A DNA stretch of 64,000 bases from contig NC_065538.1 in NCBI RefSeq assembly GCF_932294415.1, positions 75,307,834-75,371,833 of the forward strand, given 5' to 3'. Shown here one piece after another: positions 1 to 12,038 of the stretch. The stretch is from Quercus robur (Eukaryota; Streptophyta; Magnoliopsida; Fagales; Fagaceae). How positions within the stretch are numbered: position 1 is the first letter of the stretch; every line of letters starts with the position of its first letter. The position numbers and the translations under genes were made by a program. The notes below the pieces were generated by a model. It saw nothing but the letters and a program-made list of their open reading frames with translations, did no database searches and was not told the origin of the DNA.

Positions 1-1120
1 AAAAAAGATAATGTACACGATTAATTTCTATGTAACATTAATGACTGTTGATATGCCTATGTAGGTTTTTGATGAGGAATTGGATGGTGGAGATGAATTT
101 GGATCAATAGTTATTGTGGATTTGGGTGTGAGTGGCGTCATTTAAGATATTTTTCAAAATTTTCAAAATTTTTGACATATTATAAGTAGCTAAGCTAGAG
201 AACTTATTGAAAGGCTCGTAGTCCGTGATAGGATACTCAAGTGGTGAGGAGAGGTAATCTACCTGGAATTGACACATCAAATGGGGACATGCCACGTGGG
301 GACAAACCTAAAAGATCGTTTAGGGCTCTCTTATGTAGTTATTTACACGTGCTTAGCTAGAGAAGAAAAGGGTTATATTTCCTTTTTCCTTTTTTGGGTG
401 GAAAAAGGATGAGGTGTTATGAAGCAATCAAGCTAATGATTGATTTTTAGATAAAAGTTGGGGTGCTCGAGGATCAAGCCAGCTAGAGGATTGTTGAAAA
501 TTAATATCTTGTTCACAAGAATGGGTGGTGTTGAAGTATTCTTCTCTGAAAATAAATAAAAGAATTGTCATCTGGATAGTTTATGATTGATGAACACTCT
601 TCTTCTTTTTTTTCTTCTGTTTTTCTTTTTTATTTTTTTTATTATTATTTAAAGTGGAAAATGATTGATTCTATATTTGTTTAGACTTCAAAACTATATT
701 CTTTCAACTCACTAAAAGTGCATAAAACTCCCACTTTTGTAGGATCTATGAGTGGAACTCTTTTTCTTTTTCCTAACTTAATCTGTTAGAACCAGTTACC
801 AAGTAATCTACGAGCTTTTCACCCCTGATAAGCTAAAACAAATTTTCTCATGCTCAGAAGCATCTAGGAGTGGTACTTGTTAAATAGAAATATAGATATT
901 GAAATATAAAAAAAAATTAAGTTGAAATAATAATATCTTGTTGAATTATGTTAGAATGATGATAAATGTCTATAATTTATAGAAATTAATATTATCCTTT
1001 GTTGAATAATTGAATTAAGTTCAAATGAGGATAATTATGTCATTAAAATATTAGTGATTTTATAAGAAATTATATTGTTCTTTTTAAATATATTCATAAT
1101 CAATCATGATATATCTCTAT

Positions 1121-2064
1121 TAAAGGTGTTTGTAGTGTGGTACGGTGCGGTTTTGGGCCATTTTTAGCATCGCACTTTGCGGTGCGGTTTAGCCAAAATC
1201 ATAACTGTACTGCACCTCATTTTTGCGGTCACATGTGCGGTGTATAGTTTAGCCAAAACCATAACCACACCACGCCTCATTTTTGTGATCACATGTGTGG
1301 TGCGGTGTATAAAAAATCATCTGCAATATAAAAATTTAACATATATATCACCATACAATTCAATATGTATTAGTAATATCACTATCTCAGATTCTTAGAT
1401 ATATATCAAGCATGTAATGAAGTCAAGTACTTTGAAATCCCAATAACACGTAGTAAATATCTAAACCCAGATTCAATACCAAACAAAAATAAAATAAAAT
1501 AAACCCACAAAAATTAAACTTAAATATCTAACATAGCTGATGAGTACTGAGTCCAGACCCATCACTTCCAAGTGCCAATATACCAACAACAACAATCAAT
1601 AAAAAAATAATATAATCAACAAGTTTGTCATATACAAGCTACCAATAGATTATCTTTAACAAAGAAAAACTTGAATTAAACACATATAGAGAGATAAATA
1701 CCGCAATGGTAGAAGCAACTAGTGCAACGGAAGTGAGTAGTCTAGTGGCAATTCAAGTGGAAGTGTGGCGGCTAGGGTCTGACTTTTAAAGGCTGAAAGA
1801 GTGAAAAGATTTTTTTTTTTACTAAAAGAACAATGAGATAAGGCTAGGGTATTAAATTATTAATGTATTGATATTTTGTCCTTATTATATATATAATATA
1901 AAATAAATAAATATATTAATATATATAAAGGGTGTGGTGCGGTGCAGTTTTCATATTATAAATTTGCAAACCGCACTGTATCAGGTGGTGTAGGGCGGTT
2001 ATGTCATTTTGTGGGTGGTTGTGGTGCGGTTTTTGCAATTTGTGTGGTTTAGTGAACACCTTTA
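1121..2064. mobile_element. hAT-type non-autonomous transposon, 944 bp
   Basis: The ends are perfect 10-bp terminal inverted repeats (TAAAGGTGTT ... AACACCTTTA). They are flanked by an exact 8-bp target-site duplication, ATCTCTAT, at 1113-1120 and 2065-2072. An 8-bp duplication is characteristic of the hAT superfamily. Copy B has the empty site near 11712. Many GTGCGGT-like subterminal words lie near both ends, as in hAT transposase binding regions. There is no coding capacity; the short open frame inside is spurious. Confidence 0.92.
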
Positions 2065-2273
2065 ATCTCTATATACCAAACCATCCAATTTAAAGATCGT
2101 TTTTGAAGCCGGTTATCTAGTAGTAAAAGTGACTACTTTTACTTTCAAGTCTCTCTAAAATTACAAAATTCTAAATGAAAAGAATTATACTACATTGTAG
2201 AAGTATAATGCATAAACCTTGTAAAACAAATTAAACCTCATGTAATTAGCTAATTAAGAAGTGTTTGGGGCCA

Positions 2274-2397
2274 TGGGTTCCAGTTAAGAGAGTCAATCTC
2301 GTATCAGAAATTGTAACGGTTTGGCCAGCGGAACGATATATTTGGGTATCGGTCAATACCAGTGTATCGTTTCAGGTTTACTGCTATTTTTTATATT

Positions 2398-2434
<37 letters not shown>

Positions 2435-2518
2435 AAAATAAATGTTTATCATAAAAAATTACTTCAATTCAGAACAAATTATTCATGATTTTAGTCTTTA
2501 ACAACAACTAAATGAAAA

Positions 2519-2563
<45 letters not shown>

Positions 2564-3105
2564 ATATAAAAAACAAAAAGCTTTAGAGTCTTTTTAGTTG
2601 TGTTGTTTAAATAATAGTTTTCATTGTTTAAATAACACAACACATGTTTCTACAACACTTAAATAATGTTACTAGAGCAATATTATCAAACGGACCCTAA
2701 TTGTTCATTGCATGCTAAGAAAACAAATAATACAAATAAGTTATCATTCTGCCCTTACAAAAATTTGAGAATCACAAAACTAAAACAAAAAAAAACAAAA
2801 AAGCTTTTTTTTTGGTACCAGCCGATATTTAAACCGATACAAAATAGCTACGTTTCAGTATAAGGTGCACATACCGGAACAATAAATACCGGCCGGTATG
2901 GTATAGTATTGACTACCTTAGTTCCAGTTAGCTTAACTAGTAAAGTTTCTGATGGTTGAATTAGAGATTTGAGATTCATTCTTTGCTTACACCAAAAATC
3001 AATTGGTGTCTTAATCTGATGATAAAGAGCTATCATTGGGAGTAGACATTATAGGTTGAAATCCTCTTAAAAAAAGTGTTTGGGCCTATCACACAAAAAA
3101 AAAAA
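2274..3105 (+). mobile_element. tRNA-derived SINE, interrupted by a MULE
   Basis: The head lies at 2274-2286 and the rest at 2931-3105. The tRNA-like A box is near 2931-2945 (GCTTAACTAGTAAAG) and the B-box-like region near 2967-2985, followed by a body matching the minus-strand copies at 4820-4997 and 5701-5859, then an A-rich tail. The flanking 15-bp direct repeats at 2259-2273 and 3106-3120 match at 14 of 15 positions. Copy B has the unoccupied site near 12040-12065. The interrupting element occupies 2287-2920. Confidence 0.8.
2287..2920. mobile_element. Mutator-like (MULE) non-autonomous element nested in a SINE
   Basis: Exact 10-bp direct repeats GTTCCAGTTA flank it at 2277-2286 and 2921-2930; 9-10 bp duplications are typical of Mutator-like elements. 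The ends are imperfect inverted repeats sharing GTCAAT followed by GTATCA/ATACCA. The interior has many GGTATCGG/CCGGTATG-type words and AT and CA microsatellites, and no transposase. Other superfamilies are possible given the weak terminal repeats. Confidence 0.65.
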
Positions 3106-3370
3106 AAGTGTTTGTGGCCATTTTTTGACAAACCTAAAAAAGAACCAACCCAAGTAAAATAAGAGGCCCAACATTAAAGACTATCAACCTAATCGGCTTA
3201 AGCCCATTGAACTTCCCTTTCTTTTTGTCAAATCCATGGAAAATTTAGGAAGAGGTATTTTTGGCTTCAGTGATTGGATTAAAAATCATATTATCTCATT
3301 TTGTCACAAATCTCATTGTTCAAAGTTGTGATCCTCTCAAGATCCACCAACTAAAGCTAGCCCTCATTTC

Positions 3371-3626
3371 GGGGGTGTTTGATTCAGGTAATGTGTCATT
3401 GATGTGATGCACATTACGATGATGTGACATTAATATTTTTTGTTTATTTTATTTTTTTTATAACATTACCATAATTTAAAATTATAAAATATATCACATC
3501 ATTTTAATCTCATCACATTTTTAAATAATATAATGTTGTATTCTCATATTAAGATTACATTAATATAAGATTACAATAATGTGATATCATGGTATAATGT
3601 AACATCACGACGAACCAAATACCCCC
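3371..3626. mobile_element. MITE, 256 bp
   Basis: The ends are imperfect inverted repeats (GGGGGTGTTTGATTC against the complement of CGAACCAAATACCCCC). The 3-bp direct repeat TTC on both sides fits a Harbinger/Tourist-like size. It is missing at the equivalent position of copy B, near 12312. No coding sequence. Confidence 0.7.
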
Positions 3627-4129
3627 TTCATGTAAAAGGATTATCCACTTCAATGAGGGAATTTGTTGATAATCCACTTCAATGGGGGGAATATCATGCT
3701 AAGAGTCACTGCATGTATAAACATTCTCAATTTTATGTATTATAAATAAACTTTTGTTGGATGTGATGGACTAACCACATAATCCATTGAATTTTAACTT
3801 TATATATTATATATTATCTAATAAAAATTGTCTCTTAAAATACATGATTATAATGATTAATACCCTTTCCTTATTTCACGTGTAAAATAAAAAAGTTCTC
3901 ACCACACTATAAACGCAATAATAACATTATTAAGCTAATGTTACCGGACATGAAACTCCATTATCATATATTATTGTATTAAATTACTATTTCAATTAAA
4001 ATTTTATTATTAAATGTTTGAATATTTTTTGAAGAAATGAAATTTCATTATTTATTTTAAATTATCTTATTAATCTTTTTTTTTAAAAAAAATTGTTTCA
4101 ATACATGATAGGCTTCTATCATATATATC

Positions 4130-4172
<43 letters not shown>

Positions 4173-4173
4173 A

Positions 4174-4551
4174 AGAGTAAATTGCAAATTACCCTTAAAG
4201 TTTGAGGGTGTTTGGATTTTACATCCTGAAATTTCAGAATTTGAAATTTAGGTCCTGAAGTTTGGGGATGTTTGAATTTTATACCTTGACGTTTTAGAAT
4301 TTGGATTTTACCCTCTAAAGTGTGGGGGTATTTGGATTTTACACCTCCAAATTCTTAAACTTAGGGAGTAAAAACCAAACACTCCTAAACTTTAGAGAAT
4401 AAAATCCAAACTCCTCTAAAATTTAGGAGATAAAATCCAAATCTTGAAACGTATCCAAACATCCTCAAATTTTAGAGGGTAAAATACAAATTCTGAAATT
4501 TTAAGGTGTAAAATCCAAACACCCCAAACTTTAGAGGTGTAATTTGCAATT

Positions 4552-4557
<6 letters not shown>
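4174..4557. mobile_element. Foldback MITE, copy 1
   Basis: About 384 bp that is almost a complete hairpin. The left end (GAGTAAATTGCAAATTACCC) is the near complement of the right end (GTAATTTGCAATTTACCCT). The interior alternates a roughly 30-bp motif of the type TTTGGATTTTACACC with its complement. The same family occurs at 7068-7437. It is missing from the matching place in copy B (near 12810). Long T and TA runs obscure the target duplication. Confidence 0.75.
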
Positions 4558-4591
<34 letters not shown>

Positions 4592-4819
4592 AAAAAAAAA
4601 AAAAAAAGGTCATGCCCAATATACAAAACTTCCACTTTTTTGTGGGATTTAGGAGAACTCATGAAAGGTAGCCTTACCCTCAATTTGTTTTGGAGAAGCT
4701 AATTCCCATACTCATACTCGTGACATGTCGCTTTTGGTGAAAAACACTTGTCACCACACCAAGACTTGTCCTCTTTCTTTCGCATATCTTAAGTTAATTT
4801 TTTATAAATTTTTTTAAGG

Positions 4820-4997
4820 TTTTTTTTTTTTTTTTTTTTGGGAGAGAGTTTCATCCTAGCTATGACGTTCGCTTCTAATAATAACTTTTTATCATCAGAT
4901 CAAGATACCAATCAGTTTTTGGTGCTGGCGAAGATTAAATCCCAAGTCTCTTATTTAATCATCAGAGATTTTACCAATTAAGTTAACTAGAATCCAC
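4820..4997 (-). mobile_element. tRNA-derived SINE
   Basis: Minus-strand copy of the family at 2274-3105. The poly-T at 4820-4839 is its poly-A tail and the tRNA-like head lies near 4997. Exact 8-bp direct repeats TTTTAAGG flank it at 4812-4819 and 4998-5005. Copy B has the empty site near 14155. Confidence 0.85.
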
Positions 4998-5014
4998 TTT
5001 TAAGGTTCAATTTC

Positions 5015-6138
5015 ATTGATATTTGTACAATTTATTTTACTTCACATTGATTATTTTGTTGTTCCAACCAAAACTCATCACATCAATTAAAAAAGCTCTC
5101 TACCACACCAAAAAAAAAAAAAAAAAAAAAAGTCCCTATTATCTTTAGACTTGGCAAATGAGGTTGCGTTAGGCAAGTTCAGGCTTGACCGACAATGGAC
5201 AAGTCAGAAACATGTCAAACTAAAATTGATTACTATTTTTATGACCTTATTCAATATTTGATGGGTCGGATCAACTTGATATGACTCAGTATATTTTTAC
5301 ATTAAATAAAGAAAAAAAAACATTTTTAAGAATAGGTTAAAATTTTTATTTATAAACTTAAAAGAAATGTACATTGTCTGCTAATCAAACAAAACACGAG
5401 GAAAGGTTCTCTTTTATAATTTTTTTTTTTTTAAAAGAAAGAAAAAAGGAAAAAGAAAAAGATGAAAGGTTCTCTAAATGAACATTAATATTACAAGAAG
5501 ATTCGTGAGGCCATCAACATAGACACTCTATTCCCATTTCTATATATGCACAAAAGCAAACTATTGATATTTGTACAATTAATTTTACTTTACATTGATT
5601 ATTTTGTTGTTCCAACCAAAACTCATCACATCAATTAAAAAAAGCTCTCTACCACCAAAAAAAAAAAAAAAAAAAAAAAATCTCTATTATCTTTAGACTT
5701 TTTTTTTTTAGAGAGTTTCAATCTATGACGTCCGCTTCTGATAATAGTTCTTTATTATCAGACCAAGACACTAATCAGTTTTTGGTTTAAGCGGGGATTA
5801 AATCTCAGATCTCTTATACAATCATCAGATACTTTACCAATTGAGTTACCTGGAACCTACTATTATCTTTAGACTTGACAAAAGATGTTGCGTTAGGCAA
5901 ATTCAGGCTTGACCGACTATGGACAAGTCAGAAACATGTCAAACTAAAATTGATTACTATTTTTATGACATTAATATTTGATGGGTCGGATCAACTTGAT
6001 ATGACTCAGTATATTTTTACATTAAATAAAAAATAATAATAATAAAAACTTTTTTAAGAATAGGTTAAATTTTTTTATTTATAAACTTAAAAGGAATGTA
6101 CATTGTCTGCTAATCAAACAAAACAAGAGGAAAGGTTC

Positions 6139-6192
<54 letters not shown>

Positions 6193-6309
6193 AAAAAGAA
6201 AAAGATGAAAGGTTCTCTAAATGAAAATTAATATTACAACTTTACAAGATGATTCGTGAGGCCATCAACATAGATACTCTATTCCCATCTCTATGCACAA
6301 AAGCAAACT
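5015..6309. repeat. Local tandem duplication within copy A
   Basis: 5015-5562 is repeated at 5563-6309, starting from the same ATTGATATTTGTACAA word. The second unit is longer because of a SINE (5701-5859) and a TA expansion near 6146-6177. Copy B has a single unit (about 14170-14640), so this duplication came after the large tandem duplication. Confidence 0.85.
5701..5859 (-). mobile_element. tRNA-derived SINE with 17-bp target duplication
   Basis: Exact 17-bp direct repeats CTATTATCTTTAGACTT flank it at 5684-5700 and 5860-5876. Read on the minus strand, the head shows an A box (ACTCAATTGGTAAAG) and a B-box-like TTTAATCCCCGC, then the family body and a short A tail. It lies only in the second unit of the local tandem duplication. 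Confidence 0.92.
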
Positions 6310-6635
6310 ATCAAGAACAACAACTTGTCAAAAGTAATTGGATCTCTTGAATTAAATGACCATACAAGCCTACAAGGTGTTTGGAAATGGCCATTTTACA
6401 TGACTCTCACAAACTCAACATCATCACACTCAAAGATGGAATAAAAAATACCAATCTCCTGTGAGAACTTGAAAGTCTCAATGGCTCCAAAATATAAGAA
6501 TTTAGTCAGTTAATTACCAATAGCACTAGATTCCAACTGACTTAAAATAGTCACCAAAGAAAACATGAAGAGGACATATGAGTATAAAATGCGGAAACAA
6601 GATTACTAATAGCAACAGTTATAACAAGATGCAAA

Positions 6636-6667
<32 letters not shown>

Positions 6668-7067
6668 CTTTAAGACATAGCATTAAAAGGATAAAACACA
6701 AGAGATGTTTGTAAACGGATATGAAAAAAAAAAAAAAAAAAAAACATATGTGAAGCTTAAAAAAAAAAAAAATTACAAAGAAAAGAAAAAACAAAATCAT
6801 GAAATTCCTTACTTGTTTGTAAGCATTGAAGGAAGAGACTTGAACATATGGCAAGATAAAAAATACTCTTGTATCAACTTTTTAAAATTAGAGATCTTGG
6901 AGGAGAAGAAGAGTCAAATTCTTTTGTTAAGATTTCACAAAAAGATGTTTTTGATATGAATTATTAGTAAGAGTGATCTAGTGAGAATAGAGGTCGCAGG
7001 GTTAGGAAAGAAAACTTTGAGACAAATAAAAAGAAACAACATATTATTTTTGTCTTCCTTTTTAACA

Positions 7068-7437
7068 TAAGGGTAAATTACAAATTACACTCCTAAAGTT
7101 TAAGGATGTTTGAATTTTACACCTTGAAATTTCAAATTTTGGATTTTAAACCTTAACGTTTTAGAATTTGGATTTTACTCCCTAAATTTTAGAGGTGTTT
7201 GAATTCTACACCCTTAAAGTTTGGGGGTTTTTAGATTTCACTCCCTAAAATTTCAAAACTTTGGAGTGTAAAATCTAAACACTCCAAATTTTAGGGGGTA
7301 AAATCCAAATTCTGAAATATCAGGGTATAAAATCTAAACACCCCCAAACTTCATGGAGTAAATCTCAAATTCTAAAATTTCAGGGTATAAAATCTAAACA
7401 CCCCCAAACTTTAGGGGTGTAATTTACAATTTACCCT
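7068..7437. mobile_element. Foldback MITE, copy 2
   Basis: Same hairpin family as 4174-4557, about 370 bp, with ends GGGTAAATTACAAATTAC and its near complement. TAACA is present on both sides (7063-7067 and 7438-7442). The matching sequence in copy B, near 15437, is unoccupied. It lies upstream of the 8009-8362 gene but not upstream of its paralogue. Confidence 0.8.
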
Positions 7438-7895
7438 TAACACAAAGAAAGAAACCATAACCATCAGTAGTATTAATAAAACAACGACAATTATTTATTT
7501 ATATTATTCTAAACAAATGATTGATGAGACTAATTAAACAAATGTCTATAATATATATATATAAGAAAATGTGTATAATATTGTACACATTTGAAAAAAA
7601 ATATGTACAATATTGTACTCATTTTTTTATATAGAATTCTTGTACACATTTGTTTAGTACCTATAATGTAAATATTTATTGATATAACCATGTAAAGTAC
7701 TAATTTTTATAATTTTTCATAAAATAAGTTTACTCTTTGATAAAACAAACATAAATGCCTCGTATAAATTAATTATACATTGGACATAGACAACAAATAT
7801 TAAAACCCTAGATGCCAACCCCCACGGCTTACCTTATTTGAATTTTGAAACCCAATCCACCCTCCGAACCGTTCTTTCCCGCCACAAACTTCCAC

Positions 7896-7961
7896 TTTAT
7901 AAACTACCTTAACCCTTCACTCATTTCTCATCAACCACAAATATCATTCTCCAAACAAAAC

Positions 7962-7998
<37 letters not shown>

Positions 7999-8008
7999 AC
8001 CAGTAACC
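7896..8008 (+). promoter_or_regulatory. TATA box and CT-repeat leader of the 117-aa gene, copy A
   Basis: A TATAAA box at 7898-7903 is about 110 bp upstream of the ATG. It is followed by a leader ending in a pure CT run (about 7967-7997) and ACCATG at the start. The same arrangement stands before the paralogue with a shorter CT run. A CT-rich leader near the transcription start (Y patch) is common in plant promoters. Confidence 0.65.
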
Positions 8009-8362
8009 ATGAAGGGAAGCCATAAGAACACCACTGGCAACAGTTATATGACAACAAAGAGAAAAGAAGGGTTTTATAGATATCTAAAGCCAGGAGCACT
8101 TGCCCAACTCAGGGATTCCAAAATCACAGCAAAGTGGCACCAAAAACTTGATCTCGAAACCCACATGATCTCTTCCTTTCAACTTGCACTTCATGGTGCA
8201 ACTCCGTTTTCACCTTCATCGCCAAATCAAAACAACAACACGCCATACCCTAGTGATGCTGTCCCTTGCTTTGCTTCAAGGATCAATTACCACCCTCGGT
8301 GTCTACAGCGTAAAAAACTCATCGCGGTTACACCAGTTTTTCATGAGACCGACCAAGTATAG
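8009..8362 (+). CDS. Small plant protein of unknown function (copy A)
   Basis: A 117-codon intact frame beginning at an ATG in good context (AACCATGAAG), after a TATA box and a CT-rich leader. I do not recognise a named family. Visible features are a basic N-terminus, a central YRYLKPGALAQLRDSK segment (about residues 23-38), an Asn-rich linker near 72-77, and a Cys/Arg-rich C-terminal stretch (CFASRINYHPRCLQRKKL, about 86-104). There is no signal peptide or membrane segment. It differs from the paralogue at 15966 by only six residues, while the surrounding noncoding DNA has diverged more. That suggests purifying selection on both copies and is the best evidence that the frame is real. Confidence 0.75.
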   Translation: MKGSHKNTTGNSYMTTKRKEGFYRYLKPGALAQLRDSKITAKWHQKLDLETHMISSFQLALHGATPFSPSSPNQNNNTPYPSDAVPCFASRINYHPRCLQRKKLIAVTPVFHETDQV

Positions 8363-9515
8363 TCACAGAGGTTGTTCTTGTACTGTTGTACAAGCCTGAA
8401 GGCTTTTGTTGATGTAGTGGATGATATTATCTTTACTGGTCTTGCCCTAATTTTTGTAAATTCTTTTTTTTTTTTTTTTTTGCTTTAACCCTAGTTTTTG
8501 CAACTGATGGCTCTTGTTGATGTATTTGATGATGTTTCTTGACATAATAATTTGTGGGGGTTTTTTTATTTATTATTATTAAAGTCATGAGGACTATTTT
8601 TTAATGGATAATCTGAACTGATTATGTAATTGGAATTCACTATTGTGGATCTATGCCTTGCATTCAGTTTGGATTTATATTTGGTTTGATCATAAGAAGT
8701 AAAAGAGAAATTCAAGGTTTTTTTTATTTATTATATTAATCTTTTCTAAAACCACTAGGTTATATAAGTGTGTTAGCACAACAAATAAATCATTAATTTA
8801 CACAGATAATGTAGTAAACAGTTTATTGTGGTTAATAATTATACCTCATCAATGGTTTAAATGGTTGTATTTTAAGTGTTATTATTTTTAATATACTTTT
8901 CCTTGATGATATGAATGTTTATGCACTGGCAAGATCTTTAAACATTGGCTACAGGCCTGTTTTGAGGGTTGAAGGTTGTGCTTGAATTAGCTTGTTAACC
9001 TCCAAAAGATAGCATGTGCCATAAGATGACTTAGTATCCTTACTATTTATACAAAAGTATCGTATGCTTGATCTTGTTTGGCTAAGTATTCATACAACTT
9101 AAACAAAAGAAATTAAGGTTTAGGTTTATTTGAGTTGAGGTTCTAAGTCTATCATTGTCTTGGTTTAGTTTCTGCAAATTTCTAAAATTTAGTTTTTCTG
9201 TGTTTAGTAACTCTAAAAATTTACATTGTGTTGTCTATGCAACTTATGATAAAAGCATAAGATCAGAATATACATATTGAAGTTTTGAAAATATGACTTT
9301 GAGTTGAACTTTTAACATGGGGAACAGAATTGATATTTTGAGTTTTCTTTGGTAATCATAGTTTGAATTGAGAGTTCCATATTTGAATGAAGTTTGAGAA
9401 GATGACTTTCATGCTATCGTGGATTAAAGGTTATTGCGGATTTGGGTGTGTGGTATTGACATTTGAGATATATTTATATTTTTCAAAATGTTTGACATAT
9501 TATAAGTAGCTATAA

Positions 9516-10715
9516 GAGCATTCACAATGGGCAAACTATATGCCAAATGTAACCAAAATTTTGCATTCAGGGCCAATAACTCTCAACAGCCGAAAGGCTA
9601 AACATGGAAAAGTGTAATTTTTTTTGACATAGTACTATAATGCCATCCTAAATGTAGGATGACACTGTAGCAAGCTTGTAAATATTATAATATATTTTAA
9701 TCTAAAATATCAGCCTCTTTTCACTCTCTTCAGTCTCCTGTCAACTCTCTCTCTCTCTCTCTCTCCATTGCTCATCTCACCAAGCCTCTCTCTTTCTCTC
9801 CATTGCCTTTGCCAAGCATTCTTTCTCACTCCATGGGTCAGTTGGGTTAATTTTCTCAGCTTCATCACGGTGGTCCCTCCCTCTAAACCCAAACCCAACT
9901 CTCCCCCTCTCTTTTTGATCTCGCCCAACTCATTGAGCCGAAACTCCATGGCCAAAGCTTCGAGCTCCACGACATCCATGGCCAGAGCTTCGAGATCCAC
10001 AAAGTTTTTGGTCTTTGTTTTGGCCATGCAAAGGCCATGGGTGGCTGAATTTGTGGTGGCTAGGTTTTTTTATCTTTGAATTTTTATGATTGCTAGCTAT
10101 TTTTTTTTTTTTTTGCTTGGGGTTTATTGCTAAGATTTTATTGCTAGTTTTTTTGTTTAGGGTTTATTGATGAGATTTTATTTTTTCTGGCGTGGTTCGT
10201 GGGTCGGTGTGTGGGTGGTGGCTGGGTTGCTAGCTGGTGGGTATGGGTTTGATATGGGTGGTGGCTGGGTTGCTGACTAGTGTTTATGGCTGAATTTTTC
10301 TCTGCTCTTTCTTTCTTTCTTTCTACATATGCCTAATTGCATAGATCTATGGCATTAAATCCTCATTGTTTTAAGGATTGTTTGTGAGTATTAATTGACA
10401 TTTTGAGAGCACAAGACATCAAGGCTTTTTTCAAAGTTGCAGCAAGGGTTGTTTTGGGTTTTTTGTTGGTAGTGGGTGGATGAGAAAGAGAGAAAAATGG
10501 AAAGACAAATTAGATAGAGAATAGGGATGAAGAGGGAAGAGAGAGAGAGATTTTTTATATTATTTTATTGTGTAATTTATATTATTTTAATGTGTTGTAT
10601 TGTAAAATAAAAGTTAGGATGTTGAGAGTATTGTAAAATGGTATGGTATAATTGATAAAGTAGTTTTTTGATATGGTAAAATAGGATATGATACAATTTT
10701 CGGATGGAAATGCTC
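9516..10715. mobile_element. PIF/Harbinger-like non-autonomous element, 1.2 kb
   Basis: TAA occurs on both sides (9513-9515 and 10716-10718). The element begins GAGCATTCAC and ends GGAAATGCTC, an imperfect inverted repeat. A TAA/TTA 3-bp duplication with GAGCATT ends is typical of PIF/Harbinger MITE-like elements. Copy A near 185-205 has the unoccupied site. The interior holds CT-rich tracts and two overlapping open frames on opposite strands (9710-10079) that look like low-complexity artefacts. No DDE transposase is seen. Confidence 0.82.
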
Positions 10716-11921
10716 TAAGAGCTAAGGCCTTATTGAAAGGTTAATAGTCTGTGATAGGATACCCAAGTGGCGAGGAGAGGTATCTAGCAGGAATTGACAC
10801 ATCAAATGGGGACATGCCACGTGAGGACAAACTCAAAAGATAGTTTAAGGTTCTCTTAGTACTATAATTTAGTAGTTGTTTACACGTGCTTAGCTAAAGA
10901 TAAAAAGGGGTTATATTTGAGTTTCAATTCTTTCTTTTTTTGAGAAAAGCATGAAGTGTTATGAAGCAATCATTAGCTTGATTGCAATCAAGCTAATGAT
11001 TGATTTTCATATAAAAGTTGGGGTGCTAGAGGATCAAGCCAGCTAGAGGATTGTTGAAAACGGATATCTTGTTCATAAGAAAGGGTGGTGTTGAAGTATT
11101 CTTCTCTTAAAATAAATAAAAGAATTGGCATTTTGAGAGTTTGTGATTGATAAATACTAATTTTTTTGATATTTTAAAGTGGAAAAAGTTTTACTCCAAA
11201 TTAATTTAGTGCTATATTTTTTATTTCTTTCAACCCACATTATAAGTGTATAAAGCTTCCACTTTTGTAGGATCTAAGAATGAAACCCTTTTTTTTTTAT
11301 GATGTAGAAGAACTTTACTTAGATTAGTTGCACGTCATAAAGCATTTTGTACAGTACTCTTTACGGCTAATAATGGGCAACTAACCCTATCCGCTAGAAC
11401 CAATTACTAAATAATCCAAATATTTTTCACTCCTGACAAACTAAACAATTTATCTCATGAGGCATCTAGGAGTGGAACTTGTTAAATTGAAATATAAAAT
11501 AATTAAGTTGAAATAATAGTATCTTGTTGAGTACCTGAATTATGTTAGAATGATGATAAATAAAAATATGTGAATAATTTATAGAAATTAACATTATCAT
11601 TATTGAATTCTGTTCAAATGACGATAAATATGTCATAAAAATAAAAGTGATTAATTTATAAGAAATTACATTGTTCTTTTTACAGTATATTCATAATCAT
11701 TCAATCGTGATATATCTCTTTACACAAACCATCCAATCTAAAGACCCTTTTTGAAGCTGATTATCTTCTAGTTGTAAATGTGCCTCCATAAGCTTTTGCT
11801 TTCAAGTCTCACTAAAATTACAAAATTCTAAATGAAAAGAATTATACTACAACTGTAGAAGTATAAAGCATAAATTTGAAAAACAAAGTAAACTCATGCA
11901 ATTAACCAATTAAGATGTGTT

Positions 11922-12038
11922 CCTTTAAAAGTTATCGTGACTTTTGAGTGGAACTGTGGTGTGCTTTTGTATTAAAACTTTTTTTCCTCTCTTTTATGTG
12001 TGTGTTTGTTTCTCAAAAAAAAAAAAAAAAAAAAAACT
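11922..12038 (+). mobile_element. Short poly-A retro-insertion
   Basis: A 117-bp insert ending in about 21 A residues, flanked by exact 14-bp direct repeats AATTAAGATGTGTT (11908-11921 and 12039-12052). Copy A lacks it. The sequence looks like the 3' end of a LINE, so it is probably an extremely 5'-truncated LINE copy. Confidence 0.75.

Larger units (their letters stand above)
100..9414. repeat. Large tandem duplication, copy A
   Basis: Long stretches here recur in the same order in copy B. The block near 110-300 matches 9430-9510 plus 10730-10840, 2050-3360 matches 11720-12310, 4620-5000 matches 12830-14160, 6240-7060 matches 14560-15420, and 7440-8800 matches 15430-16800. The right end is the junction near 9414, where the end-of-unit sequence (also seen at 19370-19405) gives way to the start-of-unit sequence seen near 100. 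The copies are clearly diverged and differ by many separate insertions, so the duplication is not recent. The left edge is approximate because the window opens close to it. Confidence 0.85.

Noticed and set aside
1177..1398. 73-codon frame in the left part
   Set aside because: Lies within the hAT element, crosses its subterminal repeats and has no homology cue.
9710..10079. Two opposite-strand frames of about 100 codons
   Set aside because: They overlap almost fully, are driven by CT-rich low complexity, and lie in a transposon absent from copy A.
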